From G965220305 sp965220305 (GTDB lineage Bacteria; Chloroflexota; Dehalococcoidia; Lucifugimonadales; UBA3495), in NCBI GenBank assembly GCA_965220305.1, contig OZ244817.1:186001-250000 (forward strand): a stretch of DNA of 64,000 nucleotides, read 5' to 3'. The notes below the pieces were generated by a model. It worked only from the letters and a program-made list of their open reading frames with translations, did no database searches and was not told the DNA's origin. Shown one piece after another: positions 52,308 through 61,500 of the stretch (position 1 is the stretch's first letter; each line of letters begins with the position of its first letter). Both the position numbers and the translations under genes were made by a program.

Positions 52308-53594
52308 CTAAATAACCCCTTCGGCCCGAAGGCGATCAATCTCTGCTCCCGAGTAGCGCAACTCTTCCTCGAGGATTTCCCGAGTATGTTCTCCCAGCAG
52401 GGGGGCTCTCCGGTAGGTCCAAGGCTGAACAACGTCACTACGATTTGGCGAGTCTGCCAAATGCGGGGAAATGGGCTGGCCCGGATATTTCAGGGAACCG
52501 GCTACCGGATGGTCCAATTCGACGAAATAGCTCCTGGCCTCTAGCTGCTCCATCTCCAGGATGTCCTGCATGGTTGCGACAAAAGCGAATCCAAGGCCTT
52601 GGTCCTGGCCCGCCTTGAAGATGTCAACCTTGTCGTGCTCCAACAGCCAAGGAAGCATGAGGGCGTCCACCTCGTCGGCGTTCATCTGACGACCGTGACG
52701 AGACGCAAACCGGGCATCGGCCAACTCCTCGCGCTCCATGATTTCGGCTACCGCCGGCCACCGCTGGTCGGGACCGGCGATGATGCCAACGAAACCATCC
52801 TGACAGGGATATATACCCCAGGCGGCTCGACCGTAGCCCCGGTTCCCCACCCTGGTGAATTCCTGCCCGGAGTAGCTGTACTGCATCAATGCATTTTCCA
52901 GGATATTGGTAGCGTACTCGGCAATCGAAATGTCAATACGCTGGCCCTGGCCCGTATCTTCGGCGTCAAGCAGGGCGGTCATGGTGGCAACGAAGGCGTT
53001 CTGCCCAGCGCCCAGTTGGGCCAGTGGCGGACCCTCCTTCAGCGGTTCCTGTTCCGGCTCGCCCGTGATGTTCATCAACCCCCCGGCGGCGTAGAGGTTG
53101 ATTTCCTGAGCCTTCCATTCGCGGTAGGGCCCGGTCTGACCAAAGTTGGAAATGGAGGTCATAACCAGGGCAGGATTGGCCTGTGCCAAGTGTTGGTAGC
53201 CCAGCCCCAGCTTATCCATGACACCGGGGGCAAAGTTTTCAACCAGGATATGGGCGGACTCCACCAGCCGCAATAATATTGCTCTCCCTTCTGGAGTCTG
53301 CAAGTCCAGGGTCAAACTGCGCTTGGAAGTGTTGAGATAAAGGAACCAAGCCCCCGTTTCCCTCAGGCTCTCGTAGTCCGGGTGGTAGGGAGGCAGGACC
53401 AGGGGAATGGTTTCTGACTTCACGGGAAGCAGGGAGTAGGCAAAGGGCCCAATCCGCCGGATGGGGTCCCCGTCGGGAGGTCGTTCCACCTTGATGACAT
53501 CGGCGCCCAGGGTAGCGAGCAGCTTGGTGCAGTAGGGACCTGACAAATAATGGGTCAGGTCGATAACCTTCACTCCATCTAAGAGACCCGGCAA
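52308..53594 (-). CDS. family III CoA-transferase (CaiB/BaiF), Asp-lacking member
   Basis: A 428-residue paralog of the next gene. VKVIDLTHYLSGPYCTKLLA and LGADVIKVERPPDGDPIRRI begin it; HILVENFAPGVMDKLGLGYQ and PALVMTSISNFGQTGPYREW follow. Aligned on the TGxGxxxDxS motif, the catalytic Asp position is Q193 in PLAQLGAGQNA, so this subunit probably cannot form the acyl-enzyme. It is likely the non-catalytic partner in a heteromeric CoA-transferase, as known for some two-subunit members. TTG 53594 follows GGAG. First gene of the unit with its paralog and the crotonase. Confidence 0.85.
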   Translation of the reverse strand: MPGLLDGVKVIDLTHYLSGPYCTKLLATLGADVIKVERPPDGDPIRRIGPFAYSLLPVKSETIPLVLPPYHPDYESLRETGAWFLYLNTSKRSLTLDLQTPEGRAILLRLVESAHILVENFAPGVMDKLGLGYQHLAQANPALVMTSISNFGQTGPYREWKAQEINLYAAGGLMNITGEPEQEPLKEGPPLAQLGAGQNAFVATMTALLDAEDTGQGQRIDISIAEYATNILENALMQYSYSGQEFTRVGNRGYGRAAWGIYPCQDGFVGIIAGPDQRWPAVAEIMEREELADARFASRHGRQMNADEVDALMLPWLLEHDKVDIFKAGQDQGLGFAFVATMQDILEMEQLEARSYFVELDHPVAGSLKYPGQPISPHLADSPNRSDVVQPWTYRRAPLLGEHTREILEEELRYSGAEIDRLRAEGVI

Positions 53595-53849
53595 CAGTTA
53601 GCTCCAATAGGGTGTTCGGACTTCAAGGGGACCAAACAGGATAGTTTATTGATGGCCCTAAATGATTTGTCGCCGAGGCGTCGGTCTGCTCCCCGGAACA
53701 GCGGGCGGACTCGCCGGATACAAGCCAGCCCCGGGCCGGTGGGGAGTGAGCGCCCGAAAAATCCGTGCTGACGAAATCAACAAACCCGGCAGTTTGGAGG
53801 CTATTGTTGCATCGGCCTAGGTGAATTGCAAGGCCCAGCCGACTGCCGG

Positions 53850-53993
53850 CAGGACGATTGCAAAGTCCATAGCAAATAACAAAATCTGTTCGTAGTGCGC
53901 TTGTCGAGCCGCGTTCCCGTATCCAGCGGCTCATCCTCCAATAGGTTCAGGACGAGCCGGTAAGTCACTCTGCACGACTTTGCAATCGTCCTG
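53850..53993. repeat. 18-bp perfect inverted repeats enclosing 108 bases
   Basis: The 18-bp arms at 53850-53867 and 53976-53993 are exact reverse complements. The enclosed segment has no coding content. It may be a MITE-like element or a recombined remnant; similar GACTGCCGG sequence flanks both arms. Confidence 0.65.
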
Positions 53994-54116
53994 GACTGCC
54001 GGGCACCAACGCTATTGCCATTGGCCAGCCAACCCCGGGGCTTTTGAATGTCCTGGCATGGGTATATCCCCTCTCGTTCTGAGCTTGTCGAAGAGCCGGC
54101 CCCGTTGCAGGCCCGG

Positions 54117-54211
54117 GCCGGAACCCATACCTGGGTAACGCTCCTAACGGTTGAGGGAACTGCTGAATCCGGGGGCTGGATTCCCGCCTTCGCGGGAATG
54201 ACGGGTCCCTC
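54117..54211 (-). repeat. dispersed intergenic repeat, copy 4 (inverted)
   Basis: In reverse complement it reads GAGGGACCCGTC, then the palindrome at 54180-54199 (ATTCCCGCGAAGGCGGGAAT on that strand), then CCAGGTATGGGTTCCGG. The first part is identical to copy 2 and the last part matches copy 3. Confidence 0.85.
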
Positions 54212-54314
54212 GTAATCTACCATCCGATTGCCCTGTCCCAATCCACTCCGGCTGCCCTTGGCAGGAATATGTGGTATTCTTCTGCCAACATCCTGGGGAA
54301 AATGAGAATCTAAT

Positions 54315-55424
54315 ATGGAACGACCGATATTTCAGCCCGTCGGCACCCCGGTAGAAGACTTGGACACTCCCGCCTTGGTGGTTTACCTGGAGGTGATGGA
54401 AGCCAACATTGAAACCATGCACTCCGTCTTCCGGAGCTCGCCCGCCAAGCTCAGGCCCAATGTCAGTGTGCACCAATGCCCCCAAATCGCCCACCGACAG
54501 TTAGCAGCGGGCGGGACCGTCGGCGGCGTTGCTGTGGCCACGGTGGGAGAGGCTTCTGTCTTCGCCAACGCCGGCGTCACCGACATCCTGGTCGCCAACC
54601 AGGTGGTTGCCAATGCCAAGATAAACAGGCTGTGCGGACTGGCCCAGGCCAACCGGATGGGGGTTGCCGTCGATAATCCCCAAAACGTCGCCGCTCTGTC
54701 CCAAGTGGCTTCCCACGCCGGGGTCACCCTGCATGTCGTCGTCGAGTTGGACACCGGAAGGGGGATATGCGGAGTGGCTCCTGGCGACGCAGCCCTTGAC
54801 CTGGCCCGCCTGGTGGACCAGGCGCCAGGGCTTGAGTTCCAGGGCCTGCTGGCCAAGGATGGCCCGGCGAATCCGACGGACCGGGGCTCGGTGGAAGCCG
54901 ATACGCTGCGCCGCCTGCAACCCGTGTTGGACACCCGAAGCCTTTTGGAGCAGGCTGGTTTGCGGGTATCCTCAGTCGTCGCCGGTGGTACTCACAACTA
55001 TGACATAGCCAGGCAACTGTCGGGAGTGACCGAAGTAATGGCCGGCTCCTATCCCCTGATGGACTACAACTCCTGCCAGTACCGCGCCGAGTTCTCCCCG
55101 GCGGCCAAGATTCTGGGCGCAGTTATCGGCCATCCGGTGGAGGACAGGGCCGTGCTGGACGCCGGGCACAAGGCCACCGGCCCAGACCTGGGAGTGCCGG
55201 TCCTGGAGGGGTTTCCCGGAGCCACCGCCACTCGCTTCAGTGCGGAGCACGGCATAATCGACCTGGACGGGCCGGCAGTTGCTCGGTTGGCGCCCACGGA
55301 CAAGGCCCTGTTGGTCCCATTCAACCTGCCCCTGACCATCAACCAATATGATTATATTCGGGCGGTCAGAGACGGGAGGTTGGAAGGCTTCTGGCCTATT
55401 TCCGCGCGAGGCCAATTCGGTTAG
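54315..55424 (+). CDS. DSD1-like (D-serine dehydratase/D-threonine aldolase fold) protein lacking PLP lysine
   Basis: A 369-residue protein of the alanine-racemase-barrel PLP family. PVEDLDTPALVVYLEVMEAN is the N-terminal signature, and GGTVGGVAVATVGEASVFAN follows. The PLP-lysine motif, normally RPHxKTHK, reads R47-P-N-V-S51-V-H-Q here, so the Schiff-base Lys is Ser. The C-terminal metal site, normally PNHxCPT, reads VPFNLPLTINQYD and lacks its His and Cys. It is probably not a PLP enzyme; it may be a pseudoenzyme or partner of the intact paralog 64 bases downstream. No further function is inferred. Confidence 0.8.
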   Translation: MERPIFQPVGTPVEDLDTPALVVYLEVMEANIETMHSVFRSSPAKLRPNVSVHQCPQIAHRQLAAGGTVGGVAVATVGEASVFANAGVTDILVANQVVANAKINRLCGLAQANRMGVAVDNPQNVAALSQVASHAGVTLHVVVELDTGRGICGVAPGDAALDLARLVDQAPGLEFQGLLAKDGPANPTDRGSVEADTLRRLQPVLDTRSLLEQAGLRVSSVVAGGTHNYDIARQLSGVTEVMAGSYPLMDYNSCQYRAEFSPAAKILGAVIGHPVEDRAVLDAGHKATGPDLGVPVLEGFPGATATRFSAEHGIIDLDGPAVARLAPTDKALLVPFNLPLTINQYDYIRAVRDGRLEGFWPISARGQFG

Positions 55425-55488
55425 CCCCCAATCGGGCAGCGCGGGACAGACCATTTCCCACCCAACACCATTCGATAGGAGACGCATC

Positions 55489-56592
55489 ATGGACCAGCAT
55501 TACCGGCCCTCGCCAGGCACCCCAGTGGAGGAGCTCGATACCCCTTGTCTGGTGCTGGACATGGACGCCTTGGACCACAACATGGATGTCATGTCCGACT
55601 TCTACCGGGACCGGGACAGCAAGCTCCGGGGCCACAGCAAGAACCACAAGACACCCGCCCTGGCCCTGCGCCAGATTAGGCGTGGCGGCACCGTGGGCGG
55701 AGTCTGCGCGGCCAAGGTTTCCGAGGCCGAGGTAATGGTCCACGGTGGCGTTCCCAGCGTATTCATCACCAGCGAGGTCGTGGCCCCTCTGAAAATAGAC
55801 CGGCTGTGCTCCCTGGCCCGCCAGGCCGAAATGCTGGTGGCCTGCGAAGCTCCCGAGAACGCCCACAACTTGTCCAGGGCCGCCTCCGCCCAGGGGATAA
55901 ACCTTGGAGTGGTCATAGAGCGGGAGACGGGCCTGGTACGTTGTGGGGTCCAAGACTCGGAACAGGGCGTATCCCTGGCCAAGATAATTGACTCGCTGCC
56001 CGGACTGACTTTCAAAGGCATTATGAGCCACCAGATGATGGCCGAGCCCTCCGGGAACCGGGAGGACCGGGTAACCGAGGGACGCCGCATGATCCAGGAT
56101 GTCATCGACTTGAAGGACGCGGTGGAGGCGTCGGGAATACCCGTGGATATTGTGTCCACCGGCGAGACCTGGAGTTACGACGTGGCGGGCGACATTCCCG
56201 GAGTAACCGAGATTCAGGGCGGGAGTTATCTGCTGATGGAGACCAGCTACGGCTATATGAGCGATTTTCATTTCGCCGGCAAGGTGCTCACCACCATCAT
56301 CAGCACACCGAGGCCCGGCGTGGCCGTTGGAGACGCCGGGGTCAAAGCTGTCGGCGCCATGAAGGGTATGCCAGCGGTGGATGGCCGGCCCGGAGTTAAC
56401 GCCGAGTCCATGGATATGGATCACGTCGTTTTCCGGGTGAGCGATGGGGCGCAGTTAAACCTGGGAGACCAGGTGTTTCTGGTGCCGGGTCAGCAGGACG
56501 CTATGGTAAGCCGTTGGGACCGTTTCATTGGAGTGCGCGACGGTAAAGTCGAAGCGGTTTGGGACATTGAAGCCCGGGGCTGCCACAGTTAG
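55489..56592 (+). CDS. DSD1-like PLP-dependent enzyme (D-threonine aldolase/D-serine dehydratase family)
   Basis: A 367-residue paralog of the preceding protein. PVEELDTPCLVLDMDALDHN begins it. The PLP lysine motif is R47-G-H-S-K51-N-H-K, so Lys51 can bind PLP. GGTVGGVCAAKVSEAEVMVH, VVIERETGLVRCGVQDSEQ and DIVSTGETWSYDVAGDIPG (phosphate-binding region) follow. The usual C-terminal Zn/Mn site is not kept: VPGQQDAMVSRWD replaces PNHxCPT. An aldolase- or dehydratase-type reaction on a D-hydroxy-amino acid is plausible, perhaps without the usual metal. AGGAGACGCATC precedes ATG 55489. Confidence 0.82.
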   Translation: MDQHYRPSPGTPVEELDTPCLVLDMDALDHNMDVMSDFYRDRDSKLRGHSKNHKTPALALRQIRRGGTVGGVCAAKVSEAEVMVHGGVPSVFITSEVVAPLKIDRLCSLARQAEMLVACEAPENAHNLSRAASAQGINLGVVIERETGLVRCGVQDSEQGVSLAKIIDSLPGLTFKGIMSHQMMAEPSGNREDRVTEGRRMIQDVIDLKDAVEASGIPVDIVSTGETWSYDVAGDIPGVTEIQGGSYLLMETSYGYMSDFHFAGKVLTTIISTPRPGVAVGDAGVKAVGAMKGMPAVDGRPGVNAESMDMDHVVFRVSDGAQLNLGDQVFLVPGQQDAMVSRWDRFIGVRDGKVEAVWDIEARGCHS

Positions 56593-56633
56593 CGATACGA
56601 TACCCCGGGTCACCGAAAATCCCGCCTGACTTT

Positions 56634-58265
56634 CTAGCTCAACCCAATAATTTCGCCGTCCTGGGTAATGTCCATGTCCAACGCCCGGGGCCGGGACGGC
56701 AGGCCCGGAAGGGTCTCGATGGGACCGGCCAGGGCATAAAGGAACCCGGCGCCTACCGAAGCTCGAATGTCCACGATGGGGAAGCTGTAGCCGGAAGGCC
56801 TACCTCGCAGAGTTTGGTTGTGGGAGATGGATAGGTGGGTTTTGGCCATACAGATAGGCAGTTTGCCCCAGCCTTGGGCCTCGAAGGAGCGTAGCTGCCG
56901 GCGCGCCGCCGCGCTCCAACTAACCGAGTCAGCGTTGTATATCTTCTGGGCCAGCGCCAGCGCCTTCTCCTGCGCCGATGCCTCCAGGGGATAGGCGTAA
57001 GTCACGTCGGCGGACCCCCGGGCGGCAGCCATAACCTGCTCTGCAAGCTCGGTAGCCCCGGCTCCCCCTTGGGCAAACCCGTCGCATTCGGCGGCGGCGG
57101 TGGCCCCCGCCGCAAGGGCGATTTCCTTGACCGCCTCCAACTCCTCCGGGGTATCGCTGTAGAAACGGTTAATCGCCACGACCACCGGAAGATTGAAGCC
57201 CTTGACTATGCCTACATGGTGGGCCAAGTTGGGTCCCCCGGCTACCACCGCCTCCACGTTGGGTTGCTCCAAGTCCTGCCGCCTGGCGCCGCCGTGCCAC
57301 TTCAAGGCCCGGGCCGACGCCACCAGGACCACGGCATTGGGAATCAGTCCACTCTGCCGCGCCTTAATGTGCATGAACTTCTCGAATCCCAGGTCCGAGC
57401 CAAAACCGGCTTCGGTGATCACGTAGTCGGCATATCCCAGGGCCATCCGGTCGGCGATGATGGAGTTGCAACCGTGGGCGATGTTGCCGAAGGGGCCGGC
57501 GTGTATCAGGGTTGGCTGACCCTCCTGGGTCTGCACCAGGTTGGGCATGATGGCGTGGCGGAGCAGGCTGAGCAGCGACCCGACCACACCGAGGGACTCC
57601 ACCGTTACGGGCTGGCCCTGCCGCGTGTAACCCACGACCAGCCGGGATAGCCGCTCCCTCAAGTCCTCCAGGTCTGAAGTCAGGGCCAATATCGCCATTA
57701 TTTCCGAGGCCGCGATGAAGTCGAACCGGGTCTCGCGCAGCGGGCTATTGTTGCTGCCGCCGATTCCGGTCACGATGTTTCTCAGGGCCCGGTCCGAGGC
57801 GTCGGTTACCCTGGACCAGCGGATGCCGGTAGCGTCCATGTCACCGGCGGTCCCCCGGTAAACGGCATTGTCCACCAGGGCAGCCAACAGATTGTGGGCC
57901 GAACCCACGGCGTGGGCGTCTCCGGTAAAATGTATGTTAATCTCGTCGTCGGGCACCACCGTGGCCTTGCCGCCACCCGTGCCGCCGCCCTTGATACCGA
58001 ATATGGGCCCCAGGGAAGGCTCTCGCAGGGTGGCCACGGCGTTCTGGCCCAGTTTGCCCAACCCCTGGGTCAACCCCACGGCGGTAGTCGTCTTACCCTC
58101 GCCCGCCGGGGTTGGCGTAATTCCCGTTACCACAACCAACCTGCCCGCCCGCTCTTCGGGCGGCTTCATGGCAGCCAGGGCGATTTTGGCCTTGTAGCGC
58201 CCGTAGGGTATCAGATGCTCGTCGTCGACTCCCAGGCGTTGCGCTATCTGGCTGATGGGTTCCAT
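56634..58265 (-). CDS. fhs: formate-tetrahydrofolate ligase
   Basis: Fhs makes 10-formyl-THF from formate, THF and ATP, feeding one-carbon units into purine, methionine and acetyl-CoA pathways. The 543-residue protein has the usual N-terminus (EPISQIAQRLGVDDEHLIPY), the P-loop TPTPAGEGKTTTAVGLTQGL, and FGIKGGGTGGGKATVVPDDE with IHFTGDAHAVGSAHNLLAAL. FDIRASVGAG-like VDIRASVGAGFLYALAGP and LPSRPRALDMDITQDGEIIG close it, the family's normal end. ATG 58265 follows GGAGGCAAT. metH lies upstream on the same strand, a plausible one-carbon unit. Confidence 0.97.
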   Translation of the reverse strand: MEPISQIAQRLGVDDEHLIPYGRYKAKIALAAMKPPEERAGRLVVVTGITPTPAGEGKTTTAVGLTQGLGKLGQNAVATLREPSLGPIFGIKGGGTGGGKATVVPDDEINIHFTGDAHAVGSAHNLLAALVDNAVYRGTAGDMDATGIRWSRVTDASDRALRNIVTGIGGSNNSPLRETRFDFIAASEIMAILALTSDLEDLRERLSRLVVGYTRQGQPVTVESLGVVGSLLSLLRHAIMPNLVQTQEGQPTLIHAGPFGNIAHGCNSIIADRMALGYADYVITEAGFGSDLGFEKFMHIKARQSGLIPNAVVLVASARALKWHGGARRQDLEQPNVEAVVAGGPNLAHHVGIVKGFNLPVVVAINRFYSDTPEELEAVKEIALAAGATAAAECDGFAQGGAGATELAEQVMAAARGSADVTYAYPLEASAQEKALALAQKIYNADSVSWSAAARRQLRSFEAQGWGKLPICMAKTHLSISHNQTLRGRPSGYSFPIVDIRASVGAGFLYALAGPIETLPGLPSRPRALDMDITQDGEIIGLS

Positions 58266-58513
58266 ATTGCCTCCGGTGTGGTTGGACTGCACCAATCTAG
58301 TAGTGGCTGGCCCAGTGTGTTCACCGCTGGGAAGTATCCTGGGTCTTCTCGTCGGCCCTTCTTACTCTCTGGGGCCCCGTTCACCTGCCAAGCCGGACTT
58401 TCCCGTCCCGGCTTGGAGGGTCGGGACGATGCTTCCACCCTTGACGGCAACCCGTAATTTCGCCCAACTTCCAGACAAACCCAAGGTCTGTCACCCGGGT
58501 AGCCGGCCGTCGT

Positions 58514-61500
58514 CTACCCGTTCAAGGTTGCTATATCTCGGTCCAATTGCTCGATGTCCGGCGCGTCCAGGTTGAAGTACTTGGCGTCCGGGTGGTGAAC
58601 TACCAGGGCCGACACCGAGCCTTCCGGGTCCATCATGTACCCCTCAGTCAGTTCCACATCGATGGTTTTGGTAACTTCTAATAGCCGGAAGAGTTGCTCC
58701 TGGTCTTCGAGCCGGGGACAAGCAGGATACCCGAAGGAGTAACGGCGACCCCGGTATTGGGCCCGGAACAGGTCCTGGTAGGTGGTGTCCGGGGAATCTC
58801 CGAACCCCCACATCTGCCGTAGCTGTTGGTGCAGCAACTCGGCGAAGGCTTCGGCTCCCTCCAGGGCCAGGGCTTGCAGGGCGTGGGAGTTGAGGAACTG
58901 GCCTTCTTCCCGCCACCTGTCCGCCAACTCCCTGACGCCCGGACCAATGGTGGTCGTAAACATGGAGACGTAGTCCAACTCGCCGGATTCCCGAGGTCGT
59001 ACGTAGTCGGACAAACAGAGTCCGTCCCTTTGGGACTGCCGGCCAAAGTAAAACTTTTGCTGGACTGTCTGGCCGTCGGCGCCGTAAACCAACAGGGTCT
59101 GTCCATCCGATTGGCAGGGGAAGAACCGGAATACGGCTTTGGCCTGTATCTCCGGGTGGGCCAACATGGCGTCTTCTACCCGCCGGACCGACTCTCTAAG
59201 CTGCATCGCGCCCGGGTCCTCGGCTTCCAACGCATCGTTGAACCTCCCGTTGAAGCCCAGGTGGCGCACGTAGAGCATCTGAGGGTTGATGTAGGAGAAA
59301 ATACGCTCAAGATCGTAGTCCAGCAGCACGTGGGGCAACAGGTCCGGCGGGTTGGGTACGGCAAAATCATGGCGGACTCGGGCTGGCTGCACCGGCGGCG
59401 CGGGCCTGTCACCCCCCGCAGCCGGGCGGTTACCGTTAGAGGCCAGGAGTTCCTCGGTTTCCTCTTCCAGCGCGGAAGCCAACTTCTGCCGCTCGTCGGC
59501 GTCCTGAATAGTGTTGGCCAAGGCCAGTCCGGTCATAGCGTCCGGGGCATAGACCACCATACTGTCGTAGGCCGGTGCGATACGCATTCTAGTGAAACGG
59601 TTGGACAGGGCCGCGCCCCCCACCATAATCGGCGAGTTGACTCCCGCTTGCCGGAAGTCGCCCACGGTTTCCACCATCATCTGGGCCGACTTAACCAGCA
59701 GCCCCGACAGCCCAATGATGTCCGGCTGGTGTTGGCGGTAAGCCTCGATGAGTTCCTGGGGCTGTACCTTTATGCCGAGGTTGATTACCCGGTAGCCGTT
59801 GTTGGACAGGATGATGTCCACCAGGTTCTTGCCGATGTCATGGACATCCCCTTTAACCGTAGCCAGAATCACTTTTCCCTTAACCGCCGATTCTACTTGC
59901 TCCATGTGAGGTTCCAGGTGAGCCACGGCAAACTTCATGGCCTCGGCAGACTGGAGCACCTCGGCCACGATGAGCTGGTTGGCGTTGAACTGACGCCCGA
60001 CCTCGTCCATCCCGGCCATCAGGGGGCCATTGATGATTTCCAGGGGTTCCCTTCCCTGCAGGGCCTCATCCAAGTCTTGGGAAAGGCCCTCCTTGCTGCC
60101 CTCGATGATAGCCAACCCCAGCCTCTCGTCCAGGGGCAGGCTGCGCCGGTCCTCGATGGTGGACTTGGGGGCCTTGTCCCGGAAGTGGGCGGCGAAAGCG
60201 GCAACCGGGTCGTCACCCCGGTTCCAGATCAAGTCCTCGGTGAGACGGCGTTCTTCCTCGGGAATTTGGGTGTACCGCTGCATCAACTCCGAGTTGACGA
60301 TCGCCATGTCCAGGCCCGCCTGAACGCAGTGGTAGAGGAAAACCGAGTTGAACACTTCGCGTCCCGCCGGAGGAAGCCCGAAGGAGACGTTGGAAATGCC
60401 CAGAATGGTCTTGGTGTTGGGCAGGGCCTCCTTGATGATTCGGACCCCTTCGATAGTCTCCGCGGCAGAGCCGACGTAGTTCTGGTCGCCGGTGCCAGCG
60501 GGGAATACCAGGGGGTCGAAGATGATATCCTCTTCGCGGACGTTGTACTTCTCCGTGAGCAACTTGTGGGAACGTTGGGCGATCTCCAACTTGCGTTCCC
60601 GGGTGATGGCCTGGGCCTGTTGTTTGTCATCGTCAATGCAGCCCACCACCAGGGCGGCCCCGTAGCGCTGGGCCAGGGGCACCACCGCCTGGAAACGGGC
60701 CTCGCCGTCCTCCAGGTTGATGGAGTTGATGATTGATTTCCCCTGGAGCTGTTTCAGGGCCTCCTCAATGACGTAGGAGTCGGTGGAGTCAACCATGATT
60801 GGGGTCTTTACCTTGCGGGTGAGATGGTCCAAGAACTGGTTTACGTCGGACACCTCGTCCCGGTCCGGGTCCTGCAGGCAAACGTCCAAGATGTGGGCCC
60901 CGTTGCGTACCTGTCGTCGGCCAACCTCAGAGGCTTCCTCAAACGCGTCCCTACTGATTAGACGCCGGAAGCGGCGGCTTCCCAGCACATTGGTCCGTTC
61001 TCCCACGATTACCGGGCGGGTGTCTTCGTCCACCACCAGGGCTTCAATTCCCGATACTCGCGTCTCCTGGGACGATGACGGCGACCTGCCGGACTTGCCC
61101 TGGGCTGTTTCGCAGAGCAACCGGATATGCTCCGGTCCAGTGCCGCAGCAACCGCCCACCAGGTTCACCCAGCCTGAATCGATAAACCGACTGATGGTCC
61201 CTGCCAACATTTCTGGGGTCTCGTTGTAGTTGCCGTTTTCGTCGGGTAGACCGGCATTGGGGACGCAGGCGATGGGGACCCTGGACAATGCAGCCAGGGT
61301 ACGCACGTGGTCGGTCATAAATTCGGGCCCGGTGGCGCAGTTGAAACCAATCCACAGCAGGTCCCGGTGGGCCAGAGAGGTATAGAAAGCTTCGGCGTCC
61401 TGTCCGGCCAGGAGAGTACCCATGGGTTCGATGGTGCCCTGAACGGCGATGGGGACTTGCCTGCCCAGTTCCTGGTACGCTCGGTCGATTCCTTCCAGGC

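Larger units (their letters stand above)
53595..54314. other. 720-base divergent intergenic region with inverted repeats
   Basis: No supported gene between the CoA-transferase unit (-) and the DSD1-like genes (+). CAGGACGATTGCAAAGTC (53850-53867) recurs perfectly inverted as GACTTTGCAATCGTCCTG (53976-53993). A reverse-orientation copy of the dispersed repeat lies at about 54117-54211. A 146-codon minus-strand frame here (53801-54241) is a translation of these repeats. Confidence 0.7.

Noticed and set aside
53801..54241. A 146-codon minus-strand frame
   Set aside because: It translates the dispersed repeat and the 18-bp inverted repeats (VIPAKAGIQ-type sequence), not a protein.
58826..60736. 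A 636-codon open frame on the plus strand
   Set aside because: It is antisense to metH, whose minus-strand frame has all diagnostic motifs. The long frame is a by-product of high GC content; no ribosome-binding site or recognisable domain.
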